A stretch of DNA of 64,000 nt from Priestia filamentosa (GCF_900177535.1 NZ_FXAJ01000003.1:62001-126000); one strand, 5' to 3'; shown: positions 44,667 to 52,943, numbered from the stretch's first letter. Program-made: numbers and translations. Notes: generated from the sequence alone by a model not told the origin.

Positions 44667-45530
44667 ATGAAGAAAAAAAATATGAAAAAGTGGGCTGTTG
44701 TATCAGCAGCAATCGCATTCTTATTCGTTGGAAAAGGAACAGCTTCTGCTGCAACAAACCATCAAGTTCAAAAAGGGGATACCCTTTGGAAGCTTGGAGA
44801 AGATTATCATATTTCAATTGATGATATTAAAAAAGCGAATGATCGTCGAAATGACATTATTTATATTGGTGAGTCACTATTTATTCCAACAAATGATGAT
44901 GACTTATATAAAATTAAAAAAGGCGATACATTATCTAGTATTGCAAAGAACTATGGAGTTTCCATTGAAGAGTTGCAACAAGCAAACAACCTAACAGGAA
45001 ACTTGATTTATGCGCAAGCAATGCTTACAATTCCAAATAAAGAAACGGCACAGCCTGCTCAAACAAAAGAAGTTAAAGCAGCAGAAACAAATGTAGCTAC
45101 ACAGCCAAATACAGCTGAACAAACAAGTGCATCACCAGAAAATCAAGGACAAGCTCAAGCTGTTTCACCAGAAGAGCGTGACCTTTTAGAACGTGTTGTT
45201 GAGGCTGAAGCAAAAGGGGAGCCTTATGAAGGCAAAGTAGCAGTAGCAAACGTTGTATTAAACCGAGTGGCTTCAAGCGAGTTTCCGGATACAATTACAG
45301 AGGTTATTAATCAAAAGATTCCAGGGGGAAGCTATGCCTTCACACCTGTTCAAAACGGTTCAATTAACAATCCAGCTTCAGAAGAATCAAAGAAAGCCGT
45401 AAACGAAGCTATTACAAATCGTGCTCAAAAAGAAACGCTGTTTTTCTACAACCCGGATATTGCAACAAGTGATTGGTTAAAATCTCGTCCTGTTGTAGCG
45501 CGTATTGGTGATCATGTATTTATGAAATAA
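44667..45530 (+). CDS. LysM cell wall hydrolase of the SleB/CwlJ type
   Basis: This exported 287-residue protein has a signal peptide ending at ASAA. Two LysM domains follow (HQVQKGDTLWKLGEDYHISI and YKIKKGDTLSSIAKNYGVSI) that bind peptidoglycan. After a Gln/Thr/Ala-rich linker comes a C-terminal hydrolase domain with VVEAEAKGEPYEGKVAVANV and NRVASSEFP. The Glu in VEAEA fits the SleB/CwlJ catalytic position. It resembles YkvT-type enzymes and may act in spore cortex or wall remodelling. AGGAGGGG precedes ATG 44667. Confidence 0.87.
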   Translation: MKKKNMKKWAVVSAAIAFLFVGKGTASAATNHQVQKGDTLWKLGEDYHISIDDIKKANDRRNDIIYIGESLFIPTNDDDLYKIKKGDTLSSIAKNYGVSIEELQQANNLTGNLIYAQAMLTIPNKETAQPAQTKEVKAAETNVATQPNTAEQTSASPENQGQAQAVSPEERDLLERVVEAEAKGEPYEGKVAVANVVLNRVASSEFPDTITEVINQKIPGGSYAFTPVQNGSINNPASEESKKAVNEAITNRAQKETLFFYNPDIATSDWLKSRPVVARIGDHVFMK

Positions 45531-45547
45531 TAATAAGTACTCTAGAG

Positions 45548-45582
45548 ATTAAAAAGCAGGCAAAAGCCTGCTTTTTAATTTT
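45548..45582. terminator. Bidirectional terminator
   Basis: ATTAAAAAGCAGGC, AAAA and GCCTGCTTTTTAAT, between the cell wall hydrolase gene and yueI. Confidence 0.9.
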
Positions 45583-45943
45583 GGATAAAAATATCTTTAT
45601 CTTCACTTCCGTTGCTACCTGTCAAAACAAGACCAATATCTGTTTCACTATGATGATTTTGGACAATTGTAAAAGGTACATTCTCTTGATTAGCTATTTT
45701 AATATATTTAGACAGATGAGGATAGCTAATTTCTCCATTTAAATAAAGATGTCCATTTCGCACATTTTTAATGTTTGCTACTACTTGTTCGTAAGGAGAT
45801 GTTCTCATAACCTGTCCTTTTTTCAAAGCAACTTCAATTCTTTCTCTTAGTGCTGTTAAATAATAGCGTCGTTCTTCAGGTTTTGTTTCTTTTACTCCGT
45901 ACATTCCACGATCTAAATACTCTTCAATATTTTCTTTGGCCAA
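45575..45943 (-). CDS. yueI: YueI-family DUF1694 protein
   Basis: The 122-residue protein has the family start NIEEYLDRGMYGVKETKPEE and RYYLTALRERIEVALKKGQV, then IKNVRNGHLYLNGEISYPHL. Function is unknown; the fold is thought to resemble ribosomal L7Ae-type proteins. TTG 45943 (MAKENIEEYL) lies 9 bases after GGGAG. ATG starts further upstream (45952, 45967) remain possible but have weaker sites. The gene is separated by 56 bases from the next one. Confidence 0.78.
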   Translation of the reverse strand: MAKENIEEYLDRGMYGVKETKPEERRYYLTALRERIEVALKKGQVMRTSPYEQVVANIKNVRNGHLYLNGEISYPHLSKYIKIANQENVPFTIVQNHHSETDIGLVLTGSNGSEDKDIFIQN

Positions 45944-45999
45944 ACCTTTCATCTCCCATTTCATCAACTTACTTATTAGTGTAACCGAATTTCATTCAA

Positions 46000-47067
46000 T
46001 TATAAAACAGGTACACGCTCGTTTTGCTGAATATGATGAAGTAGGGCTTGAATACTGTCTGCTGCTTCCTGTTGAGTAAGCGATGGAAAAAGAACATGCA
46101 CTCTTTTGTCCTGAGCAATGCAAGAAGCGAGCTTTTCTATCATTTCTATATTTTCTCCATACGGAAATTTAATTTGACGATAAAAAGGAAGAATGCGATC
46201 TATTTCATCCCAATTTTCTTCAAGAGCCAGCTGAATGAAAATCCCATAGGCCGCTTTTTCACCAAGTAACAGGGGCGAAGAAGCATTGAGGGAAATACTA
46301 TTTTGAAAAAGCGTCGCTGTTTCGTGTTGAGAATTAAAACTTGAAGCTATTCCTCCGCCCATTATAATAATTTCAATTGTTTTAAGAAGAGATGGACTGA
46401 GTTTTACAGTGGCTAAATCAATAAGTGCCTGCTTACCGTGTGCAAGAAGTAATGTATGACTATTATGAGCAATTTGATGAGCGAGCTCCATTGCATACGT
46501 TTTGTTTTCTTCTTTAGCCATTAGAGCGTCTAATTCATACCACTTTGCAAGCGTATTGCTAATACCAGAGCGTAAATAGGCTACAGGAGAGTGAAGAATA
46601 ATTCTTGGTTCAATCAAAACCATAAGCGTTTGTTTTGGATGAGAAAGAGCGCTATGAAACTGCCCGTCCTTGTACATAAGACTTTTTGGCGTCCAAGCCG
46701 AACATGTAGAAGCAAGCGTTGGTATGAGAATTACTTCACAATCAACCACATTCGCAACAGCCTTTCCAAGATCCAATACGTTGCCACCTCCAAGTGAAAT
46801 AATAACGTCTGCTCCAAACTTTGCTGCTTTACTAGCGAGGCGATCTCGTTCTTTTATGCTGCATTTCTCTTCATAAGATACAAAAAGTGATTGAATGTAA
46901 TGAAATTGAGGCAAGAAGGGCTGTGCAGCCTCAAGGCTTTTCTTGCCATGAATCCACAAGGCTTTTTTATAATTTAATGTACTAAGCCTTTCCTCAAGTG
47001 AAGACAGCACATCCTTTTGACACTCATAGTAATTAGGGCCACTGCGAACTTCCAGATTTTTTTGCAT
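46000..47067 (-). CDS. GldA-like dehydrogenase-fold protein with altered metal site
   Basis: The 355-residue protein has the iron-containing alcohol/glycerol dehydrogenase fold with the nucleotide motif ISLGGGNVLDLGKAVAN and the loop IPTLASTCSAWTP. The metal ligands expected in GldA seem changed. The Asp in the GDxLA segment is replaced (SGISNTLAKWYE), and the His before GEK is Leu (PLLLGEKAAYG). It may be metal-free, use other ligands, or act on another substrate. AAGGAGG precedes the ATG, and its genomic context gives no pathway. Confidence 0.75.
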   Translation of the reverse strand: MQKNLEVRSGPNYYECQKDVLSSLEERLSTLNYKKALWIHGKKSLEAAQPFLPQFHYIQSLFVSYEEKCSIKERDRLASKAAKFGADVIISLGGGNVLDLGKAVANVVDCEVILIPTLASTCSAWTPKSLMYKDGQFHSALSHPKQTLMVLIEPRIILHSPVAYLRSGISNTLAKWYELDALMAKEENKTYAMELAHQIAHNSHTLLLAHGKQALIDLATVKLSPSLLKTIEIIIMGGGIASSFNSQHETATLFQNSISLNASSPLLLGEKAAYGIFIQLALEENWDEIDRILPFYRQIKFPYGENIEMIEKLASCIAQDKRVHVLFPSLTQQEAADSIQALLHHIQQNERVPVL

Positions 47068-47262
47068 ATATAATCCTCCTTCTCAAAGCCAAAAAAATAT
47101 TTCCTCTTCGTTGATAAGAATAGCACCATATAGAATAGAACATTTTAAATGATGATAAAGCTTACCTTATTCAATGTCAATAATGGTTTTTGATATTTTA
47201 AAATATTCTCACATTCTTACAACAAGATAGTACTCAAACATTATGAGGGGGAGAAAGAAGTT

Positions 47263-48708
47263 ATGCTAAAAAAATGTCTTTTTTCACTAATTTTATTTAC
47301 ATCTTTTCTAGGATGGAAAGACACTTATGGCACTGAAAAAGACAGCATTGTTATTTTACATACGAATGATATGCACGGACATGTGATAGAAGGAGTAAAT
47401 GGTGAGCTCGGTTATGCGAAGATAGCTTATCTAATTAAAACAATGCGTGCTTCTTATCCATCTCTTATATTAGTTGATACAGGAGACGTTTTGCATGGGA
47501 CGAACTTTGTTTCTTTATTTAAAGGTGAATCTGCTGTTATGATCATGAACAAGCTAAAATATGATGCAATGACGCCTGGAAATCATGATTTTAATTATGG
47601 CATGCATCTGCGCAAGTTAGAAAACATGATGAACTTCCCTATCTTAAATGCTAACATTACAAAAAAAGGAGAACCTATTTTTAAACCGTATATGATTAAG
47701 TCTGTAAAAAACAAAAAGATTGCTTTTATTGGAGTGACATCAACTGAAACAAAGACAGCTACAAGTTTTAGTAATACAAAAGGATTAGCTTTTAAAGATG
47801 AGAGAAAAACGGTACAACATATAGTGAATGATGTGAGTAAAAAGGCAGATGCCGTTGTCCTCCTTTCTCATAGTGGTATTACAAAGGATCGAGAGATAGG
47901 GGATTATGTAAAAGGTATTGATCTTATTATTGGAGGACATAGTCATACTTGTCTTGAAGACCTTGAAAAAAGACAGTATGCTGCAATTGCGCAAGCATGT
48001 GAACATGGAAAAGCGTTAGGAAAAGTTGAGCTAACTTTTAATGGAAAAACCCTTTCGTCTATACATGGGGAACTTTTAAAAAAGAAACATTGGGTTGAAA
48101 AAGATGAAAGTATAAATATCCTTATATCAAGGTACAACAAGAAAGTAGAAAAGCATTTTAATAAGAAAGTGGGATACTCTTCTTCAGCTTTTAAAGGAGA
48201 ACGAAAAACGCTGCGTACAAAAGGAACGCCACTTGGTTATTATTTAGCTGATATTTTAAAGCAGCGTACAGGTGCAGATATCGGTTTCATTAATGGGGGA
48301 GCGATTAGAGATGGGTGGCCTCAAGGTGTGCTGACGCGAGGAGATATTTATAACGTTATCCCATTTGAAGATAGAATGGTCACGTTTCAAGCAGAAGGGG
48401 CTGATATAAAGAAGGCCCTTGAGAACGGCGTGTCACGCTATCCTAAAGAGCATGGCGGTTTTCTTCATGCGTCAGGATTATCCTTCGCTTTTAAGCCTGA
48501 GTATCCAAAAGGAAAACGAGTGAGAAATGTGAAAGTTGGAGGTATTCCCCTTCAAGAAAAAGAAAGCTATCTTATTTCCACAACCTCATTTCTTGCCAAC
48601 GGAGGAGATGGCATTTTTACAGGAACGAAAAAAATTCACGATAAAGGCGCTCTTCAAGAGGAAATTATTGATTACTTATCAAGTCAAGTAAGAAGTAGAA
48701 ATAAATAA
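47263..48708 (+). CDS. Secreted 5'-nucleotidase/UDP-sugar hydrolase family protein
   Basis: This exported 481-residue metallophosphatase has a signal peptide (MLKKCLFSLILFTSFLGW). The dinuclear-metal motifs follow in order: ILHTNDMHGH, VDTGDVLHGT, MTPGNHDFNYG and IIGGHSHTC. The C-terminal substrate domain has IGFINGGAIRDGWPQG and ends with ISTTSFLANGGDG, the nucleotide-binding part. It has no sortase signal or lipobox, so it is probably released. The role is likely scavenging of phosphate or nucleosides from external nucleotides. GAGGGGGAG precedes the ATG. Confidence 0.9.
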   Translation: MLKKCLFSLILFTSFLGWKDTYGTEKDSIVILHTNDMHGHVIEGVNGELGYAKIAYLIKTMRASYPSLILVDTGDVLHGTNFVSLFKGESAVMIMNKLKYDAMTPGNHDFNYGMHLRKLENMMNFPILNANITKKGEPIFKPYMIKSVKNKKIAFIGVTSTETKTATSFSNTKGLAFKDERKTVQHIVNDVSKKADAVVLLSHSGITKDREIGDYVKGIDLIIGGHSHTCLEDLEKRQYAAIAQACEHGKALGKVELTFNGKTLSSIHGELLKKKHWVEKDESINILISRYNKKVEKHFNKKVGYSSSAFKGERKTLRTKGTPLGYYLADILKQRTGADIGFINGGAIRDGWPQGVLTRGDIYNVIPFEDRMVTFQAEGADIKKALENGVSRYPKEHGGFLHASGLSFAFKPEYPKGKRVRNVKVGGIPLQEKESYLISTTSFLANGGDGIFTGTKKIHDKGALQEEIIDYLSSQVRSRNK

Positions 48709-48740
48709 AAAACACAGTGAGACGTCTCACTGTGTTTTTT
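48707..48740. terminator. Bidirectional terminator
   Basis: AAAAAACACAGTGAGAC pairs with GTCTCACTGTGTTTTTT, between the nucleotidase and 3-hydroxybutyrate dehydrogenase genes. Confidence 0.9.
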
Positions 48741-48742
48741 AT

Positions 48743-49519
48743 TTATTGAGCCGTATATCCACCATCAAGAAGAACAGCTTGCCCTGTTACTCCTTTTGCT
48801 TTTTCACTTGCTAAAAAGAGAGCATAGTCTGCAATTTCTTCTACAGAGAGCAATCGTTTCTGTGGAACGAGTGGGTAAATAACTTGTTCAAGTACTTGTT
48901 CAAGTGCAACATTACGCGTTGAGGCGAGATCTTTAAGCTGATTACGCACAAGTGGAGTATCAACATATCCAGGGCAGAGAGCATTTACCGTTACCCCATG
49001 TTCAGCTCCTTCAAGTGCAGCTACTTTTGTAAGACCAATAACTCCATGTTTTGCACTATTGTAAGCAGATTTCCCAGAAAATCCGATAACGCCATTAATA
49101 GAAGCCATATTAATGATACGGCCGTTTTTTTGTGTTTTCATAATAGGCAATGCATGTTTAATAGCTATAAATGGGGCCGTTAGCATAATTTTAATAAGAA
49201 GTTCAAACCGCTCTGTTGGAAAGTCTTCAAGAGGAGAAACATATTGCATACCTGCATTATTAATAAGCACGTCAAGGGATCCAAAATGTCTAACTGTTTC
49301 ATTTATTGTGTTTTGAATGTCTGTTTCTTTTGTAACATCACACTTTAATCCGATTGCTTCTAATCCTTTTTCTTGTAAGGAAGCAGCTGCATTTTTGACT
49401 CCATCTTCGTTAATATCTGTTAATGCTACTTTACTTCCGTTTTTTGCGAAATGTTCAGCCATCTGAAAGCCAATTCCCTGTGCAGCTCCTGTAATATAAA
49501 CAACTTTATTTTCTACCAT
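48743..49519 (-). CDS. bdhA: 3-hydroxybutyrate dehydrogenase
   Basis: This short-chain dehydrogenase of 258 residues interconverts 3-hydroxybutyrate and acetoacetate with NAD. It has the TGAAQGIG loop, NNAG (INNAGMQYVSPLEDF), the active-site Ser and Tyr-Lys (MASINGVIGFSGKSAYNSAK) and the family C-terminal part LCPGYVDTPLVRNQLKDLA. The match to the PHB-linked 3-HBDH family is close. AGGGGGC precedes the ATG. A cre-like palindrome and 10-bp repeats lie upstream. It lies 0.6 kb from an AtoE-type transporter operon, suggesting a shared short-chain acid theme. Confidence 0.88.
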   Translation of the reverse strand: MVENKVVYITGAAQGIGFQMAEHFAKNGSKVALTDINEDGVKNAAASLQEKGLEAIGLKCDVTKETDIQNTINETVRHFGSLDVLINNAGMQYVSPLEDFPTERFELLIKIMLTAPFIAIKHALPIMKTQKNGRIINMASINGVIGFSGKSAYNSAKHGVIGLTKVAALEGAEHGVTVNALCPGYVDTPLVRNQLKDLASTRNVALEQVLEQVIYPLVPQKRLLSVEEIADYALFLASEKAKGVTGQAVLLDGGYTAQ

Positions 49520-49539
49520 TGTTATGCCCCCTATATTTT

Positions 49540-49553
49540 TGGTAGCGCTGTCA
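49540..49553. promoter_or_regulatory. cre-like site before bdhA
   Basis: TGGTAGCGCTGTCA fits the palindromic core TG-N2-A-N-CG-N-T-N2-CA of cre sites when read on the reverse strand (TGACAGCGCTACCA). It is 21 bases before the start codon, where CcpA could block early transcription. Confidence 0.55.
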
Positions 49554-49580
49554 TTTTATATCTCTGCGCATATTGAAAAG

Positions 49581-49614
49581 CATTTAAAACCATTTAAAAC
49601 CATTTAAAACCATT
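49581..49614. repeat. 10-bp tandem repeat upstream of bdhA
   Basis: CATTTAAAAC is repeated three times without interruption, and a partial fourth copy (CATT) follows. The period of one helical turn and the position about 60-95 bases before bdhA suggest a binding array, an UP-like element or slippage. No promoter can be assigned with confidence. Confidence 0.8.
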
Positions 49615-49790
49615 TCCTTAAACCCATTATAGTTTTATTTTACCAGAAAATTCTTAAAATAAAAGCGTATGCTCTCTGCTTTTGCTTAATAACTTCTAAA
49701 GAAAAGTCTCTTCCCTTAGGGTAAATGCCTACGCAACTATGTACATTTGTCATATGTTGAAGTGTAATCAGTTTTTTAAGGGAGGAAATA

Positions 49791-49994
49791 ATGATGTATC
49801 ATCACATTTCACCACATGATGTTCGTCGTCCATATGGCCGCCGACCATTTGGCCGTCCTTTCAGTTATGGATTTGGCTATGGATTTGGAGGTCCTTTTAT
49901 TGGAGGAGTACTTGGGGGAGTTTTAGGAAGTGCACTTATAGGTCGTCCCTACTATTACCCGCCATATCCTTATCCGTATTATCCATATTACTAA
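49791..49994 (+). CDS. Gly/Tyr/Pro-rich small protein, coat-like
   Basis: The 67-residue protein begins MMYHHISPHDVRRPYGRRPF, has a Gly-rich middle (GYGFGGPFIGGVLGGVLGSA) and ends in a Tyr/Pro run (RPYYYPPYPYPYYPYY). Such composition is common among spore coat and crust proteins that cross-link through Tyr, but also among small surface proteins. I recognise no named family. GGGAGG lies before two consecutive ATGs; the second (49794) has better spacing. It is monocistronic, with a terminator. Confidence 0.7.
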   Translation: MMYHHISPHDVRRPYGRRPFGRPFSYGFGYGFGGPFIGGVLGGVLGSALIGRPYYYPPYPYPYYPYY

Positions 49995-50000
49995 GATGAG

Positions 50001-50030
50001 AGCAGCTTTTAAAAGCTGCTTTTTATTTTT
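50001..50030 (+). terminator. Terminator
   Basis: AGCAGCTTTT/AAAAGCTGCT followed by TTTTATTTTT. Confidence 0.87.
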
Positions 50031-50032
50031 AA

Positions 50033-50061
50033 TACATTTATAAAAGGTATTTATAAATGTA
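50033..50061. promoter_or_regulatory. Perfect 12-bp inverted repeat, putative operator
   Basis: TACATTTATAAA, AGGTA and TTTATAAATGTA form a perfect palindrome with 12-bp arms. It has no following T run, so it is not a terminator. It lies 68 bases before the two-gene transporter operon and may bind an unlinked regulator. Confidence 0.6.
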
Positions 50062-50128
50062 TGTGGAAAAAAGATACATATCGTAAGTTTCGAAAAGATC
50101 GGAATTTAGAAAGGGGAGGGGCTTGGAA

Positions 50129-50335
50129 GTGAAAAAGTATCTAATTTTTATCTATAGTATAATGTTAGCTTGTGGCGCAGTATGGTCTACTTTTTTGACT
50201 TTTAATCTTCAAATTATTGAATATGCCATTCCTTTCAGTTTACTTTCTTTTGGAGCCGTTTTGCTTTGTACAACAAGTTTTCTTTATCTCGGGGCAGAAA
50301 ATGAAAATATTGTTTATAGGGAGGGAGAAAAATGA
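50129..50335 (+). CDS. Small two-helix membrane protein, possible AtoE partner
   Basis: The 68-residue protein has two hydrophobic helices (YLIFIYSIMLACGAVWSTFL and AIPFSLLSFGAVLLCTTSFL) joined by a short loop, and a charged C-terminal tail. GTG 50129 lies 9 bases after AAGGGGAGGGG. Its stop codon overlaps the start of the AtoE-type transporter (ATGA), so the two are co-translated. I recognise no family. The layout resembles other symporters that carry a small membrane subunit encoded just upstream, but this is inference. Confidence 0.75.
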   Translation: MKKYLIFIYSIMLACGAVWSTFLTFNLQIIEYAIPFSLLSFGAVLLCTTSFLYLGAENENIVYREGEK

Positions 50336-51651
50336 GGGTACTTGTTTCTTTATCAAACAGGCTTATGCAAAGATACTTACCAGATCCTTTAATTTTTGTT
50401 TTTCTACTTACTTTTCTTGTCTTTGGATGTGCTATTATTTTCACTCCAACAACAGCTACGCAACTTTTTAATTACTGGGGTGAAGGGTTTTGGGGACTTT
50501 TGTCGTTTACAATGCAAATGGTTCTTGTTTTATTAACAGGACATGTACTAGCAAGCAGTCACCTTTTTAAAGTTTGGTTAGGAGCCCTTGCAAGTATTCC
50601 AAAGAGTCCTGGTAAAGCTATCATTTTAGTTACGTTTATATCAATGCTTGCAAGTTTTATTAACTGGGGATTTGGGCTTGTTATTGGCGCTCTGTTTGCC
50701 AAGGAAGTTGCTAAAAAGATAGAAAATGTTGATTATCGCCTTCTTATTGCAAGTGCCTATAGTGGATTTGTAATTTGGCATGGAGGGTTATCTGGATCCA
50801 TCCCTTTAACAATTTCAACCCCAGGTCACTTTTCAGAAGAATTAATAGGAATCGTTTCAACAAGTGATACCATTTTTTCTACGTATAATTTAGTTATCGT
50901 CATTGCATTATTTATAATCATTCCTGCTACAAATCGCTTCTTAATGCCTTCTCGAAAAGACACTATCACAATTGATCCAAAACTTTTAGAAGAACGAGCT
51001 TCTTTTGAAGCAGCTTCAATCGAAGAACAGACACCAGCAACTAAGCTTGAAAATAGTCGATTCATCTCTTTAATAATAGGTGGGACAGGACTTGTTTTTT
51101 TAGGAATATATGTAGGTGAAAATGGCCTTGAACTTAATTTAGATATTGTGAATTTTCTCTTTCTCTTTCTTGGTATCCTTTTTCATGGGACACCAAAAAA
51201 GTTTTTGAATGCGGTTACAGAGGCTGTGAAAGGAACAGGCGGAATTATTGTTCAATTTCCTTTTTATGCAGGATTAATGGGAGTTATGCAGTCCTCTGGG
51301 TTAGCGACAGCTGTTTCAGAAGCATTTGTGTCGATTTCAACTGAATCTACTTTTTTTGTTTTCACATTCTGGAGCGCCGGACTTGTGAATTTATTTATTC
51401 CATCAGGTGGAGGGCAATGGGCTATACAAGCTCCAATTATGCTAGAAGCAGCAGAAAACTTGGGTGTCTCACTTCCGAAGACAGCGATGTCTGTTGCTTG
51501 GGGAGATGCGTGGACAAATATGATTCAACCATTTTGGGCTCTTCCTGCCTTAGCTATCGCTGGTTTGAAGGCAAGAGATATTATGGGATTTTGCGTATTT
51601 ATTCTTCTTGTAAGTGGAGCAGTTATTTCATTGGGGCTTTTCTTCCTATAG
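50332..51651 (+). CDS. atoE: Short-chain fatty acid transporter, AtoE family
   Basis: This 439-residue polytopic membrane protein has about 11-12 helices. Family segments include LMQRYLPDPLIFVFLLTFLV, WGFGLVIGALFAKEVAK, WHGGLSGSIPL and FIPSGGGQWAIQAPIMLEAA, followed by GDAWTNMIQPFWALPALA. AtoE-type proteins import short-chain fatty acids such as acetoacetate or butyrate. The nearby 3-hydroxybutyrate dehydrogenase fits this use. The ATG overlaps the stop of the small membrane gene. Confidence 0.87.
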   Translation: MRVLVSLSNRLMQRYLPDPLIFVFLLTFLVFGCAIIFTPTTATQLFNYWGEGFWGLLSFTMQMVLVLLTGHVLASSHLFKVWLGALASIPKSPGKAIILVTFISMLASFINWGFGLVIGALFAKEVAKKIENVDYRLLIASAYSGFVIWHGGLSGSIPLTISTPGHFSEELIGIVSTSDTIFSTYNLVIVIALFIIIPATNRFLMPSRKDTITIDPKLLEERASFEAASIEEQTPATKLENSRFISLIIGGTGLVFLGIYVGENGLELNLDIVNFLFLFLGILFHGTPKKFLNAVTEAVKGTGGIIVQFPFYAGLMGVMQSSGLATAVSEAFVSISTESTFFVFTFWSAGLVNLFIPSGGGQWAIQAPIMLEAAENLGVSLPKTAMSVAWGDAWTNMIQPFWALPALAIAGLKARDIMGFCVFILLVSGAVISLGLFFL

Positions 51652-51771
51652 GTATTAATTGGTATGTTTTAAGAAAAATAGGAATAATATAAAATAGTAA
51701 AAGGATATCAATCAATACTGTGGAATATGAACAATAGAAGAGCAGTTCAAAGTTGGAAGGAGTGAAGCACT

Positions 51772-52032
51772 GTGGAAGAAAGAGTAAAATTAATTCGTAT
51801 ACGAGAGCTTGCATACGAGATTTTACACTGCCGTTTACAAGATCAAACTGCTTATCGTCAGCAAGATTTGCAGGAAGTAGTAGAGCTTCTTGCAAGAGTT
51901 GTGGTTGATTTGACGAACACGCAGTTAAGGGAAGATGCAGATCCGCCAACATCTTTAAAAGCAACTGTTTCGAAAACACGAATGGCTTATAATACAATGA
52001 TGGTAAAGCAAAGGGATGTAAAAGTACAGTAA
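51772..52032 (+). CDS. Hypothetical 86-residue soluble protein
   Basis: The protein starts at GTG 51772, after AAGGAGTG, and begins MEERVKLIRIRELAYEILHC. The N-terminal two thirds look helical (QQDLQEVVELLARVVVDLTN), and the rest is polar (DADPPTSLKATVSKTRMAYN). It has no membrane segment. I do not recognise a family. It is a single gene between the AtoE unit and a bidirectional terminator. Confidence 0.65.
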   Translation: MEERVKLIRIRELAYEILHCRLQDQTAYRQQDLQEVVELLARVVVDLTNTQLREDADPPTSLKATVSKTRMAYNTMMVKQRDVKVQ

Positions 52033-52061
52033 AAAAGACGTGTTCAAAACACGTCTTTTTT
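52031..52061. terminator. Bidirectional terminator
   Basis: AAAAAAGACGTGTT, CAA and AACACGTCTTTTTT. Confidence 0.88.
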
Positions 52062-52063
52062 GC

Positions 52064-52867
52064 TTATTTTACGCTTGTTTTTGCATTGTAGTCTAAGATG
52101 TATTGAGCAACATCTTTTACAGAAGAAACGACATGAGTAGTGAGTTTTTGAACCTCAGGTTCTCCACCTTTCATCGCAAAACTATGCGGAGTGATGTTAA
52201 ACATGGGAATATCATTAAAAGAGTCACCAACACAGGCAATTTCTTCTTCTTTTAAATTTAAGTGGGAGAGAAGAATGCGTAGTGAATGTCCTTTGCTAAT
52301 ATTCTTAGGCATAATATCTAAACATCCTGGAGCTGAGACGTAGCAATCCACTTCATTGGAAAACTGCTCAATGATGGCTTTTTCAATAGCAAAAATCTCG
52401 TCAGGAAAGCTAATGACAGAAATTTTAGAAGGAAAAAGTGATTGACCAAACTCACGGCTCATGTTCGGTTCTTTCTCAATAGGGAAGAAGAGAAATTTTT
52501 GAATCTCCGCTAGCGCTTCATGATCTTGTTCAACAAAATTTGTATGATTTGAGCAAACAAGCGTAATTGTTTCAGGATTTTTAACTGTATTATAAACGTT
52601 TCTCGCAATTTCTTCGGAAAATACTTTTTCATAAAGTGTTTCACGCTCGCGTGTTATAACATATGCTCCATTTTGACTTATTTGATGAAAATCACCTTGA
52701 AGCATAAGAGCCACCTTAGCCATTTCATTATCCATTCGACCAGACGCAAGGCAAATATCAACTCCGCTTTCTTTTAAGTCCTTAATTGCCTTTAAATCAG
52801 CAGGCGTTACTTTTTTCTCGGCGCTTAATAGTGTTCCATCTAAATCACTTACAAGTAGCTTAATCAA
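52064..52867 (-). CDS. Cof-type HAD-IIB family phosphatase
   Basis: The 267-residue protein starts MIKLLVSDLDGTLLSAEKKV, containing the DxDGT nucleophile motif. It has the Cof-type C2 cap and the final acidic motif CVGDSFNDIPMFN. Family members dephosphorylate sugar phosphates or FMN/PLP-type metabolites; the substrate is unknown. I prefer TTG 52867; GAAAAGGAG lies 12 bases upstream, and an in-frame TTG at 52891 overlaps that site. It may correspond to YkrA of B. subtilis, which I recall from the same region. Confidence 0.83.
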   Translation of the reverse strand: MIKLLVSDLDGTLLSAEKKVTPADLKAIKDLKESGVDICLASGRMDNEMAKVALMLQGDFHQISQNGAYVITRERETLYEKVFSEEIARNVYNTVKNPETITLVCSNHTNFVEQDHEALAEIQKFLFFPIEKEPNMSREFGQSLFPSKISVISFPDEIFAIEKAIIEQFSNEVDCYVSAPGCLDIMPKNISKGHSLRILLSHLNLKEEEIACVGDSFNDIPMFNITPHSFAMKGGEPEVQKLTTHVVSSVKDVAQYILDYNAKTSVK

Positions 52868-52943
52868 TCTATTGTGTCTCTCCTTTTCCAACCAATAGGT
52901 TTTGTTGTCTATATTGTAGCAATGTTTTTTTTAGGATGCACAT

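Noticed and set aside
49581-49614. Possible CRISPR-like repeat
   Set aside because: Copies are 10 bases long and contiguous, without spacers, and no cas genes are present. It is a simple tandem repeat.
51417-51692. 91-codon frame overlapping the end of atoE
   Set aside because: It lies within the AtoE coding sequence in another frame, with Ser/Tyr-rich translation and no start site.
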